6,819 bases of DNA from JBGOTP01 sp041476545. GTDB taxonomy: Bacteria > Acidobacteriota > Vicinamibacteria > Vicinamibacterales > CAVVIG01. The notes beneath the pieces are model-generated. The model worked only from the letters and a program-made list of their open reading frames with translations, ran no database searches and was not told the DNA's origin. Each line of letters opens with the position of its first letter. Position 1 is the first letter of the stretch. Shown one piece after another: positions 1 to 5,718 of this stretch. The stretch is taken from positions 1-6,819 of the forward strand of contig JBGOTP010000281.1 in NCBI GenBank assembly GCA_041476545.1, written 5' to 3'. The position numbers and the translations under genes are program-made.

Positions 1-1
1 C

Positions 2-742
2 CTGAATTCGCGCACACCTGCCCTTCATTCGCCGGAAGTGCGACGTGCGCTGAACTCGGCGATCGACCGTCCCGCACTCATTCGAGACGCCTTTAACGGC
101 CATGGCTTGGTTTCAGCGGGACCACTTTGGCCTAGGCACTGGGCCTTCAATGCAAATCTAACGGGTTTTGGCTTTGATCCACAATCGGCCGCAGCGAGGC
201 TTGGGCCTAAGTCGCATCGAGAGTCATCGAACATCGAACCCGGACTGACTTTTACTTGCCTGGTCTCAACCGAGGAACGTGTCGCGCTGGTCGTTCAGCG
301 CCAGCTCCAGGCGGTCGGCGTTCAGATGATCTTGAAGCAGGTCACCGCTGACCAGATGAGGGACGCTTTGAAGAACCTCACCTTTGAAGCGATGTTGACC
401 GACGCGATTAGCGGGCCGAGCGTGTTGCGCCCGTACCTTTGGTGGCATTCCAAGGGCCCCAGGAACCGCGGCATGTTCACGAGCGTTGCAGTCGATAGCG
501 CTCTCGACGAGATACGACACTCCGTGTCCGATGACACGTATAGAGCGGGGGTCGAGAATTTCCAGCAAGCCATCGTCCAGGACCCGCCGGCAATTTTCCT
601 CGCGTGGGGCGAGAGAGCTCGAGCCGTAAGCCAACGATTCGAAGTCCCCAAGGTCGAGCGCGGCATTGACGTGCTCGGCACGCTTCGCCTGTGGCGTGGC
701 GCCGCGGGGTCGAGAGCGGCGCGGGCCACGACTGAGAACTAG
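2..742 (+). CDS. ABC transporter substrate-binding protein, family 5 (SBP_bac_5), C-terminal part, cut by window edge
   Basis: The reading frame is open from the first complete codon, so the gene begins upstream; 246 residues plus the stop are visible. The first visible stretch contains PEVRRALNSAIDR, the family 5 hallmark (VRqAlnlAiDR) found in peptide, nickel and sugar-oligomer binding proteins. Further matches are a segment like 'iQeqLkaiGIkvelk' (VVQRQLQAVGVQMILKQV), a Trp-Trp-His-Ser-Lys-Gly block, 'VDsaLDeiR', and the late 'Q.iv.dPPaiFLaW' element, followed by a normal C-terminal tail. The protein should be a periplasmic or lipid-anchored ligand-binding protein. No permease or ATPase gene is visible. 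The stop lies only four bases before the histidine kinase start, suggesting co-transcription and possibly a ligand-presenting role for the kinase; that role is inference. Local GC is lower than in the kinase gene. The ligand cannot be told from sequence. Confidence 0.86.
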   Translation: MNSRTPALHSPEVRRALNSAIDRPALIRDAFNGHGLVSAGPLWPRHWAFNANLTGFGFDPQSAAARLGPKSHRESSNIEPGLTFTCLVSTEERVALVVQRQLQAVGVQMILKQVTADQMRDALKNLTFEAMLTDAISGPSVLRPYLWWHSKGPRNRGMFTSVAVDSALDEIRHSVSDDTYRAGVENFQQAIVQDPPAIFLAWGERARAVSQRFEVPKVERGIDVLGTLRLWRGAAGSRAARATTEN

Positions 743-746
743 CGCC

Positions 747-2507
747 ATGACTTTGCGGATCCGATACATCGCGGTACGGTTTGCGCTCATTCTCGCGGTC
801 GCGGCCGCTCTGCCACTCGCCGCCTATGGCATCGGGTCCATCCTGTCGCTGCAACGCAATACCCGCGAATCGATCGTCAACGGGAACCGCAACGTCGCCA
901 CTCGGGCCGGCGAGGAAATCCGTCGCTACGTGTCCGCGAACGCCGAGATCCTGAAGTCGCTCGCCGCCAACCTTCAGGGCACGGATCTCAAGACCTGGCA
1001 GCAGGACCGGGTGCTCAAGAACTACGTCATCGATTTCCGCGAGTTCCGGGAGATCACCCTGTTCGACGAGGCGGGCGGCATGGTTGCCACCAGCCGAATC
1101 GGCGCACCGCGGGTTTCGATTCCAAAGAGCGAAGCGATCGGTCTGGACGGCGTCAGCATGTCGCCGATTCGACTCGATGAGGACGAATTGCCAACTGCGG
1201 TCTTTTCCATCCACCTCACACGCCTCAATCGTCCGGACGGCTGGCTCGTCGGCCAGTTCAGCCTCGAGGAGATGTGGAGGATGGTCGACCAGATCCGGAT
1301 TGGCAATCACGGGTACGCGCTCGTCGTCGCACCGGACGGCGCGCTGATTGCCCACGGCGACCCCGACAGGAAGGCTCTCGTCGCCCAGTCACGCAACATG
1401 GCGGGACGTCATCCGCTGGTGACTGTCGGCTCACACCAGGCCACCGTCACCGATGCCGAGTACGTCGACGACGAGGGCCGGACCGAACTCGCCGTCGCGA
1501 CCCGCATCGCCGACCTCAATTGGACCATCATCGTCGAACAGCCGACGACCGAGGCGTACGCCGGCGCGATGCAGCTGCGCCGGCAATTGATGTTGGCCAT
1601 CGGTCTGGCGCTGCTCGTGATGATCGCGGTCGGCTACTGGTTCGGCCGCCAGTTCATCGCCCCGATCTTCACGTTGCAGCGCGCGACACAGGCCGTCGCC
1701 GAAGGCCACCTCGAGACAAGAGTTGAGATCCGAACCGTGGACGAGTTCGGCAAGCTCGGCGCCGCCTTCAACACCATGGCCGCGCGGCTCATCGAGTTGC
1801 AGGAAAACGTCAAGCGGCAGGAACGGCAGGCCATGTTCGGCCGCCTCGTGGGAGGCCTGTTCCACGATCTGATGCACCCCATCCAGAACATCGGCAACAA
1901 CGCGCGGCTGATGATTCGCCCGGACCAGGATCAGGAATCGCGGCGCTCGGCGCATCAGGTCATCGAGCGCGAAGTGGGCGTCCTCAAGCGCTTCATGGAC
2001 GACGTGTTGAACATCGCGCGGCCGAAACCCATCCAGCGGTTCCCGGTGGATGTGAATACGTCCGTCGCCGAGATCGTGGATTCGATGCGCAGCCAGGGAG
2101 AGAGCACCGGGGTGGTGGTCGAAGCGCGCTGCGCTGGCGAACCACTCATCATCGAGGGCGACCGCTTCTCCCTTGGACGCGTCTATCGCAACCTCATCAC
2201 CAACGCCATTCAGGCCACACCGGCCGGGGGTCGGGTCGTCGCCACGACGGCGCGAGTGGGCGACCATGCCGAGATCTGCGTCGCCGACACCGGGTCGGGC
2301 ATTCCGGCGGAACGCCTCTCGGCCATCTTCGACGATTTCGTCACGACGAAGAGCCGCGGCCTCGGCCTCGGCCTGGCCATCTCGAAGCAGACGGTCGAAC
2401 AGCACGGCGGAACGATTACGGTTCGAAGCGAGGTCGGACGAGGCACCACATTCACCCTGCGGTTCCCCGCACGAGACGATCTGTCGACGCAGGCGGCAGC
2501 AAGTTGA
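747..2507 (+). CDS. Membrane-bound sensor histidine kinase (dCache-like sensor, HAMP, HisKA, HATPase_c)
   Basis: This 586-aa inner-membrane kinase should sense an extracytoplasmic cue and phosphorylate the response regulator two genes downstream. TM1 spans about residues 9-32. The periplasmic region (about 33-280) has dCache character, including a GNHGYALVVAPDGALIAHGD block at 187-206. TM2 is about 281-300 and HAMP about 300-352, ending in DEFGKLGAAFNTMAARL. The phosphoacceptor is His373 in FHDLMHP; the usual Asn-Pro is His-Pro here. The N box has Asn482 and Asn486, the G1 box is DTGSGIP (514-520), an F/TTK segment lies at 528-535, and the G2 box is GLGLGL (538-543). The kinase core is complete. 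The ATG at 747 was chosen because the signal-anchor begins there; the in-frame ATG at 666 would add an Arg-rich leader lying inside the upstream gene. There is no strong ribosome binding site, so translation may be coupled to the binding-protein gene. Confidence 0.94.
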   Translation: MTLRIRYIAVRFALILAVAAALPLAAYGIGSILSLQRNTRESIVNGNRNVATRAGEEIRRYVSANAEILKSLAANLQGTDLKTWQQDRVLKNYVIDFREFREITLFDEAGGMVATSRIGAPRVSIPKSEAIGLDGVSMSPIRLDEDELPTAVFSIHLTRLNRPDGWLVGQFSLEEMWRMVDQIRIGNHGYALVVAPDGALIAHGDPDRKALVAQSRNMAGRHPLVTVGSHQATVTDAEYVDDEGRTELAVATRIADLNWTIIVEQPTTEAYAGAMQLRRQLMLAIGLALLVMIAVGYWFGRQFIAPIFTLQRATQAVAEGHLETRVEIRTVDEFGKLGAAFNTMAARLIELQENVKRQERQAMFGRLVGGLFHDLMHPIQNIGNNARLMIRPDQDQESRRSAHQVIEREVGVLKRFMDDVLNIARPKPIQRFPVDVNTSVAEIVDSMRSQGESTGVVVEARCAGEPLIIEGDRFSLGRVYRNLITNAIQATPAGGRVVATTARVGDHAEICVADTGSGIPAERLSAIFDDFVTTKSRGLGLGLAISKQTVEQHGGTITVRSEVGRGTTFTLRFPARDDLSTQAAAS

Positions 2508-2525
2508 CGAGTTTCTTGTCAGATC

Positions 2526-2531
2526 GAGAGG
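2526..2531 (+). promoter_or_regulatory. Ribosome binding site of the 80-aa gene
   Basis: GAGAGG lies seven bases before the ATG at 2539. This Shine-Dalgarno-like match is the main support that the small frame between the kinase and the regulator is translated. Confidence 0.6.
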
Positions 2532-2538
2532 ATGAACC

Positions 2539-2781
2539 ATGGTCCGGATACTGGTGAAGACGGAGACGTTTGCAGTGGAAAACCGCACCTACCCGGTGCG
2601 CTATTTCCAGTTGAGCACGCCGCGGGGATTGCGGCGCTTCAGCGCCGAGATTCTGCTCGGACCTGAAGACCGCATCATCCTGGACGATGATTCGATGGTC
2701 AATCTGGAGGCGAGAGCCACACGGCTTGTGCCGGCGACGCTGTACAGCCGCGTCCTGGCGCGGGGGGCGACGGCTGCCTGA
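2539..2781 (+). CDS. Small conserved-looking protein of unknown function between kinase and response regulator
   Basis: This is an 80-residue cytoplasmic protein with no signal peptide and no membrane segment. I do not recognise a family. It begins with alternating hydrophobic and polar residues (MVRILVKTETFAVENRTYPV) that suggest beta strands. An acidic patch follows (residues about 47-52, Arg-Ile-Ile-Leu then Asp-Asp-Asp), then a likely helix or strand rich in Leu, Ala and Arg. The start is supported by GAGAGG seven bases upstream and by its place 31 bases after the kinase stop. The response regulator start follows the stop by 16 bases. Position in the operon suggests a signalling accessory, such as a connector, phosphotransfer modulator or anti-regulator, but no residue proves this. 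No His in a histidine-phosphotransfer context is visible. A non-functional or spurious frame is less likely given the ribosome binding site and spacing. Confidence 0.72.
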   Translation: MVRILVKTETFAVENRTYPVRYFQLSTPRGLRRFSAEILLGPEDRIILDDDSMVNLEARATRLVPATLYSRVLARGATAA

Positions 2782-2797
2782 ACAACTCGTAGCAGAC

Positions 2798-3589
2798 GTG
2801 CGTTGGCGCGTGCTCGTCGTCGACGACGACGCCGGTCGGTTACAGACCCTCCGGCATGTGCTCTCGGGCGGCTACGACGTGGTCACCGCGCAGGGCGGCG
2901 CGCTCGGTTTGGAGCGTTTCCGCGCCGAGGATTTTCATCTGGTCCTCGCCGACCTGCGCATGCCTGATCTTTCCGGGTTGGAGCTTTTGGCCGAGATTCG
3001 CGAGCACAAGCCAAATCAGACGGTCATCATCTTCACGGCCTACGGGTCCAGCGCCACCAAATCGGCGGCGGAGCACCTCGGGGCAGTCGCCTATGTTGAC
3101 GGATTGTGGAATACCGACGAGATCCTGGAACTCGTGCGAACGAACATCAAGAATCCCCGCGAGATACGAGAGCGCCGTGCACGTGAATCCATGGAGATTG
3201 GGCCGGCGACCGAGCGTTGGCTGGGCTTCGTGTCCGCAACGGCGCGATCCGCGCGCGATCTGTCGACGTTGTTGGACGCTGCGAAGAGTATCGGGACATC
3301 CCTCGGCACACTGAAACGCACGTGCGAGGCCTGTGGTGTTTCCGCGGGCGATTCGTTGGATTTTGGCCGGGCACTCCGCGTCGTGATGTTCCATGCTGGT
3401 CGGAAGTGTCGATGGTATGACGTGTTGGCCATCCGAGAGCCGACGACCATGGGTGCCTTCCTCGCTCGCGCCGGATTTCCCAAAGACGATGTTGTGCCAA
3501 CCCTCGAGACGTATTTGAAGAACCAGCGTTTTATCGCGGATCCGGAGCTCCTACTTGCCGTCCTCGTCACGCTGAAGAAGAAAGCCTGA
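2798..3589 (+). CDS. Response regulator: receiver domain plus AraC-like helix-turn-helix output domain
   Basis: This 263-aa protein is the probable partner of the upstream kinase. The receiver domain (about residues 3-120) starts VLVVDDD, with Asp9-Asp10 forming the acidic pocket. The phosphoacceptor is Asp52 in LADLRMPDLSG, and the switch Thr80 lies in IIFTAYG. The conserved Lys of the Lys-Pro motif is missing: the aligned segment reads AYVDGLW, with Gly102 at the Lys position. After a charged linker (about 117-145), residues about 153-228 resemble a degenerate AraC-type double helix-turn-helix (LGTLKRTCEACGVSAGD, then GRALRVVMFHAG, then FLARAGF). This points to DNA binding, but is less certain than the receiver. 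GTG at 2798 is preferred because it starts directly at the receiver's first strand. The in-frame ATG at 2687 would add an Arg/Trp-rich leader that overlaps the preceding gene. The ribosome binding site is weak. The stop codon overlaps the first 12-bp repeat unit. Confidence 0.87.
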   Translation: MRWRVLVVDDDAGRLQTLRHVLSGGYDVVTAQGGALGLERFRAEDFHLVLADLRMPDLSGLELLAEIREHKPNQTVIIFTAYGSSATKSAAEHLGAVAYVDGLWNTDEILELVRTNIKNPREIRERRARESMEIGPATERWLGFVSATARSARDLSTLLDAAKSIGTSLGTLKRTCEACGVSAGDSLDFGRALRVVMFHAGRKCRWYDVLAIREPTTMGAFLARAGFPKDDVVPTLETYLKNQRFIADPELLLAVLVTLKKKA

Positions 3590-3659
3590 TCCATTCGTCG
3601 ATCCGAAATTAGGACTGAATCACGATCCGTTATTTGATCTGAATTCAGATCCGCTTTTG
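3588..3659. repeat. Six imperfect tandem 12-bp units with phased GATC motifs
   Basis: Six consecutive 12-base units begin at 3588, 3600, 3612, 3624, 3636 and 3648: GATCCATTCGTC, GATCCGAAATTA, GGACTGAATCAC, GATCCGTTATTT, GATCTGAATTCA, GATCCGCTTTTG. Five of six start with GATC in exact 12-base phase; the third is degenerate (GGAC). The rough consensus is GATCyGaaTTnn. The array begins inside the regulator's TGA stop and ends about 90 bases before the lectin-hydrolase gene. It could be an iterated operator, possibly for the neighbouring regulator, or a decaying minisatellite. It is too short and lacks spacers for CRISPR. Confidence 0.78.
3636..3651. promoter_or_regulatory. Perfect 16-bp palindrome within the 12-bp repeat array (possible operator)
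   Basis: GATCTGAATTCAGATC is fully self-complementary. It spans unit five and the first four bases of unit six of the array. Its symmetry fits a dimeric DNA-binding protein. It lies upstream of the lectin-hydrolase gene, so an operator role is possible but unproven. It lacks a following T-tract, so an intrinsic terminator is unlikely. Confidence 0.45.
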
Positions 3660-3661
3660 AA

Positions 3662-3690
3662 TTGATGAGCTGCCCCTCTAGCGATATTGT
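3662..3690 (+). promoter_or_regulatory. Weak candidate sigma-70 promoter for the lectin-hydrolase gene
   Basis: TTGATG (3662-3667) and TATTGT (3685-3690) are separated by 17 bases and each match four of six consensus positions. The placement just after the repeat array and about 55 bases before the start codon is sensible, but the match is weak and could be chance. Confidence 0.22.
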
Positions 3691-3735
3691 CCCTCCTACT
3701 CGTTTCTGCTCGATGCCTCTTGATTTCGATCGCGT

Positions 3736-3741
3736 GGGAGG
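3736..3741 (+). promoter_or_regulatory. Ribosome binding site deciding the start of the lectin-hydrolase gene
   Basis: GGGAGG sits five bases before the ATG at 3747. It favours that start over the in-frame ATG at 3687, which would add 20 residues ahead of an otherwise standard signal peptide. Confidence 0.75.
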
Positions 3742-3746
3742 ATGAT

Positions 3747-4880
3747 ATGCGCCGACTGGGAGTGCGAGTTGTCGTAGTGGCTCTACTGTTATCCTTGGGC
3801 GTTGCGAAAGCGTCTGCACAGGACACGCTCTTGCCCAATGATGCGTTGTCTCATGATGAGTATCGGGTTTCGCCGAGCGGCGATACCGTCATTTACCTTC
3901 AGACTGACGGGTTACTAATCGTGTGTCATGCGGGCCACGGCTGTCCGTGGAATACGGGTCTGTGGCCTGGGGTGAACGCGAGGCTCGTAATGCAGGGAGA
4001 TGGGAACCTCGTCCTTCTGGACGAGAACCAACAGCCGATCTGGAGCACAAACACGTGGGGACATCCCGACGCATACCTCCAGGTGATGGACGGTGGCAAC
4101 GTGGTCATCTGCGGTCCCGAAGGACACACCTTGTGGGCCACAAACACCGGTCTATTACGCTGCCCGACGGGACCGCACACCACCGTTCTTGTAAACGGCT
4201 CGTTGACAGGTGGCGTCATGCCTGACTGGATGCTGCCCAGCCATGCTGAATTTCAGGCCATCAGTGCGACTTACGGAGCTGACCCGCTACCATGGTATTG
4301 GTCGCAAGACTCCAAGTTTGAAGTGACCATTGCGTCAGGTTACTTCGGTATTTACCACGGCGCCCTAAACTTGGCCAGTTATCTTAGCGCGCTCCCGCCA
4401 GGCGACGTGAACACCGTCGCGCACAGCCATGGCGGCAACGTCGTGCGTTGGGCGACGTGGTTTATGTCGCGCCCGATCCGTCATCTGATCAATTTTGGTA
4501 CTCCTGTAAACTCGGATTTATGGGACTCGCGACATCCTGTTGGTGCCTATTCAATGTGTCAGATATCTTCGGACTACGCGGACAGGGTGCAATTCGACGG
4601 CGCATCGCCTGACCAAGTTGCGGCGTACGAATTTGAGATGTACCTCTACTATTACTACTCAGAACTGGCCTGGGAGAACTGGGGGAACTGGTTCGACTAC
4701 TTGTGGTACTCGGAGTTGGCCAATCAAGCGTCGTCCTTCGCTGATGGCATTTTTTGGGGGACGAAGATCGAATTCGACGGTGTGACAAGGTATGCCATTG
4801 CGGAAGGCTTAGCTCACGGTGACCTTGTGCGGGAACCTTGGTTGTGGTTCATGATATCGCTAGGTTGCGCGGTCAATTGA
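3747..4880 (+). CDS. Secreted bulb-type (MMBL) lectin fused to a lipase-like alpha/beta hydrolase
   Basis: This is a 377-aa exported protein. Residues 1-24 form a Sec signal peptide (MRRLGVR, hydrophobic core, KASA before Gln25). Residues about 25-136 match a B-lectin domain, with IWSTNT and LWATNT motifs. Of its three sugar sites (QxDxNxVxY), the middle one is nearly intact (Gln83, Asp85, Asn87, Val89; Tyr is Leu). The first keeps only Gln52 and Asp54, and the third keeps Asn118 and Val120. Residues about 145-377 look like an alpha/beta hydrolase: VLVNGS early strand, the nucleophile elbow AHSHGGN with Ser227 (Ala replaces the first Gly of GxSxG), the lipase-like LINFGTPV (248-255), acid candidates Asp276 or Asp279, and His357 in LAHGD as the likely base. 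The WYWSQ...HSHGGN arrangement recalls hydrolases in lipase and polymorphic-toxin families. The substrate (ester or lipid) and a glycan-guided role are inferred. Local base composition is less GC-rich than in the kinase gene. Confidence 0.88.
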   Translation: MRRLGVRVVVVALLLSLGVAKASAQDTLLPNDALSHDEYRVSPSGDTVIYLQTDGLLIVCHAGHGCPWNTGLWPGVNARLVMQGDGNLVLLDENQQPIWSTNTWGHPDAYLQVMDGGNVVICGPEGHTLWATNTGLLRCPTGPHTTVLVNGSLTGGVMPDWMLPSHAEFQAISATYGADPLPWYWSQDSKFEVTIASGYFGIYHGALNLASYLSALPPGDVNTVAHSHGGNVVRWATWFMSRPIRHLINFGTPVNSDLWDSRHPVGAYSMCQISSDYADRVQFDGASPDQVAAYEFEMYLYYYYSELAWENWGNWFDYLWYSELANQASSFADGIFWGTKIEFDGVTRYAIAEGLAHGDLVREPWLWFMISLGCAVN

Positions 4881-4927
4881 GCATGCAGCATTCCGTTACG
4901 AGACAACAGCGCGCAAGGTATTAAAGC

Positions 4928-4932
4928 AGGAG
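4928..4932 (+). promoter_or_regulatory. Ribosome binding site deciding the start of the 221-aa secreted protein
   Basis: AGGAG lies seven bases before the ATG at 4940 but only one base before the in-frame ATG at 4934. The downstream ATG is therefore the better start. Confidence 0.65.
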
Positions 4933-4939
4933 AATGGTT

Positions 4940-5605
4940 ATGTTGAAGACATCAATCGTCGTTCTCAGCATTGCATTTGCCGCCATCGCGTTTCAGCCAG
5001 GCACGGTGAACGCTCAGACGAAGCCTCGTGGACTCGACGCTGATATTGAAACGACTTACGACCTTCCCGGTGGGCAGCAGGTCACCACTCACGGTCACTA
5101 CTATCGCAGTCAGACCGGATTGCTGCGGGAGGAGTCTCCGCTTGGCGCGATTATCACTGATACGAAACAGCGTGTCATAACGCTGCTGAATACTGAGATG
5201 AAGGAAGCACGAGTCATCAGGATAACGGGCGAGATCGAACCGCCACCACGAAAGTCGACCGACGCCGCCCCTGCGTCGGAGTTAAAAGAATCGACGGTCG
5301 AGGGTCATGCCGTGATGAAAGCGCGGACGACAGGCGCCCGCGGAGAAACGCAGGAACTGTGGACGGCGACAGAGCTTGGGCTCGTCGTGATGTCCAAAAT
5401 CGAATCGCAGGGTTATGCCACAACAAGGGTGCTTCGAAACATCACGGTACGCGAGCCTAATCCGAGCGTTTTCCGAGTACCAGCAGACTACACGGTGACT
5501 GAGCAATCTTTGCCGGGCGCGCTGAGTGCCGTGCCGATGCGGCCTCCAGTCTGGCCACCGGCGATCCCTATGCCACTCAAGCAGGACTCTCCTATAAACC
5601 GTTGA
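4940..5605 (+). CDS. Secreted or periplasmic protein of unknown function, possible LolA-like/DUF4412-like beta fold
   Basis: This is a 221-aa protein with a clear Sec signal peptide (MLKTSIVV, hydrophobic core, VNA before Gln26). There is no lipobox and no later membrane segment, and the mature protein has no cysteine. The mature part is strand-rich with short charged turns. Residues about 120-185 carry a pattern seen in periplasmic LolA-like or DUF4412-like proteins: 'VeGhaVmKa....GetqELWta.elglVvmSk', then 'RnItvrEPnpsvFrVPaDYtV'. This resemblance is from memory and is tentative. A Pro-rich tail (about 190-214, PPVWPP) is probably disordered. The gene starts 59 bases after the lectin-hydrolase stop, with its own good ribosome binding site, so the two may share a transcript. 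It could be a partner, chaperone or protective protein for the hydrolase, but nothing in the sequence proves interaction. Confidence 0.84.
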   Translation: MLKTSIVVLSIAFAAIAFQPGTVNAQTKPRGLDADIETTYDLPGGQQVTTHGHYYRSQTGLLREESPLGAIITDTKQRVITLLNTEMKEARVIRITGEIEPPPRKSTDAAPASELKESTVEGHAVMKARTTGARGETQELWTATELGLVVMSKIESQGYATTRVLRNITVREPNPSVFRVPADYTVTEQSLPGALSAVPMRPPVWPPAIPMPLKQDSPINR

Positions 5606-5718
5606 AACCGGCGAGGAACAAGGGTTGCCTGATTCGGAGCGGGAATGCACGAAACGGAACACTTTCACGACAAATCCTACTGCCTCCGAACGCTACGGGT
5701 TTACACTTGGCCGTAGCG

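Noticed and set aside
666..746. Upstream ATG extension of the histidine kinase
   Set aside because: It would add an Arg-rich leader within the upstream gene; the signal-anchor begins at the ATG at 747.
477..1355. Minus-strand open frame of about 292 codons across the binding protein and kinase genes
   Set aside because: It overlaps two well-supported genes and shows no domain or ribosome binding site; it is a shadow of GC-rich coding sequence.
1431..2588. Long open frame on the minus strand opposite the kinase (about 385 codons)
   Set aside because: It lies antisense to a complete, domain-rich kinase gene. Its translation is rich in Asp, Arg, His and Val with no recognisable domain, as expected from a GC-rich shadow frame.
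2687..2797. ATG extension of the response regulator overlapping the 80-aa gene
   Set aside because: The added residues are Arg/Trp/Cys-rich and unlike a receiver domain; the receiver's first strand begins right after GTG 2798.
3588..3659. CRISPR-like array
   Set aside because: Units are 12 bases, directly tandem and imperfect, with no unique spacers and no cas gene nearby.
3091..3819. Minus-strand open frame spanning the 12-bp repeats, giving a periodic tetrapeptide pattern (xxSD)
   Set aside because: The periodicity follows from the 12-bp DNA repeat being a multiple of three. The rest is antisense to the regulator and has no domain.
5656..5680. ECF-sigma type promoter beginning GGAAC before the Big_2 lipoprotein gene
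   Set aside because: The -35-like GGAAC has no suitable -10 element at the expected spacing.
5602..5718. TTG start overlapping the previous stop codon (TTGA) for the Big_2 lipoprotein
   Set aside because: It would place about 56 residues before the lipobox cysteine. The ATG at 5719 gives a normal-length lipoprotein signal.
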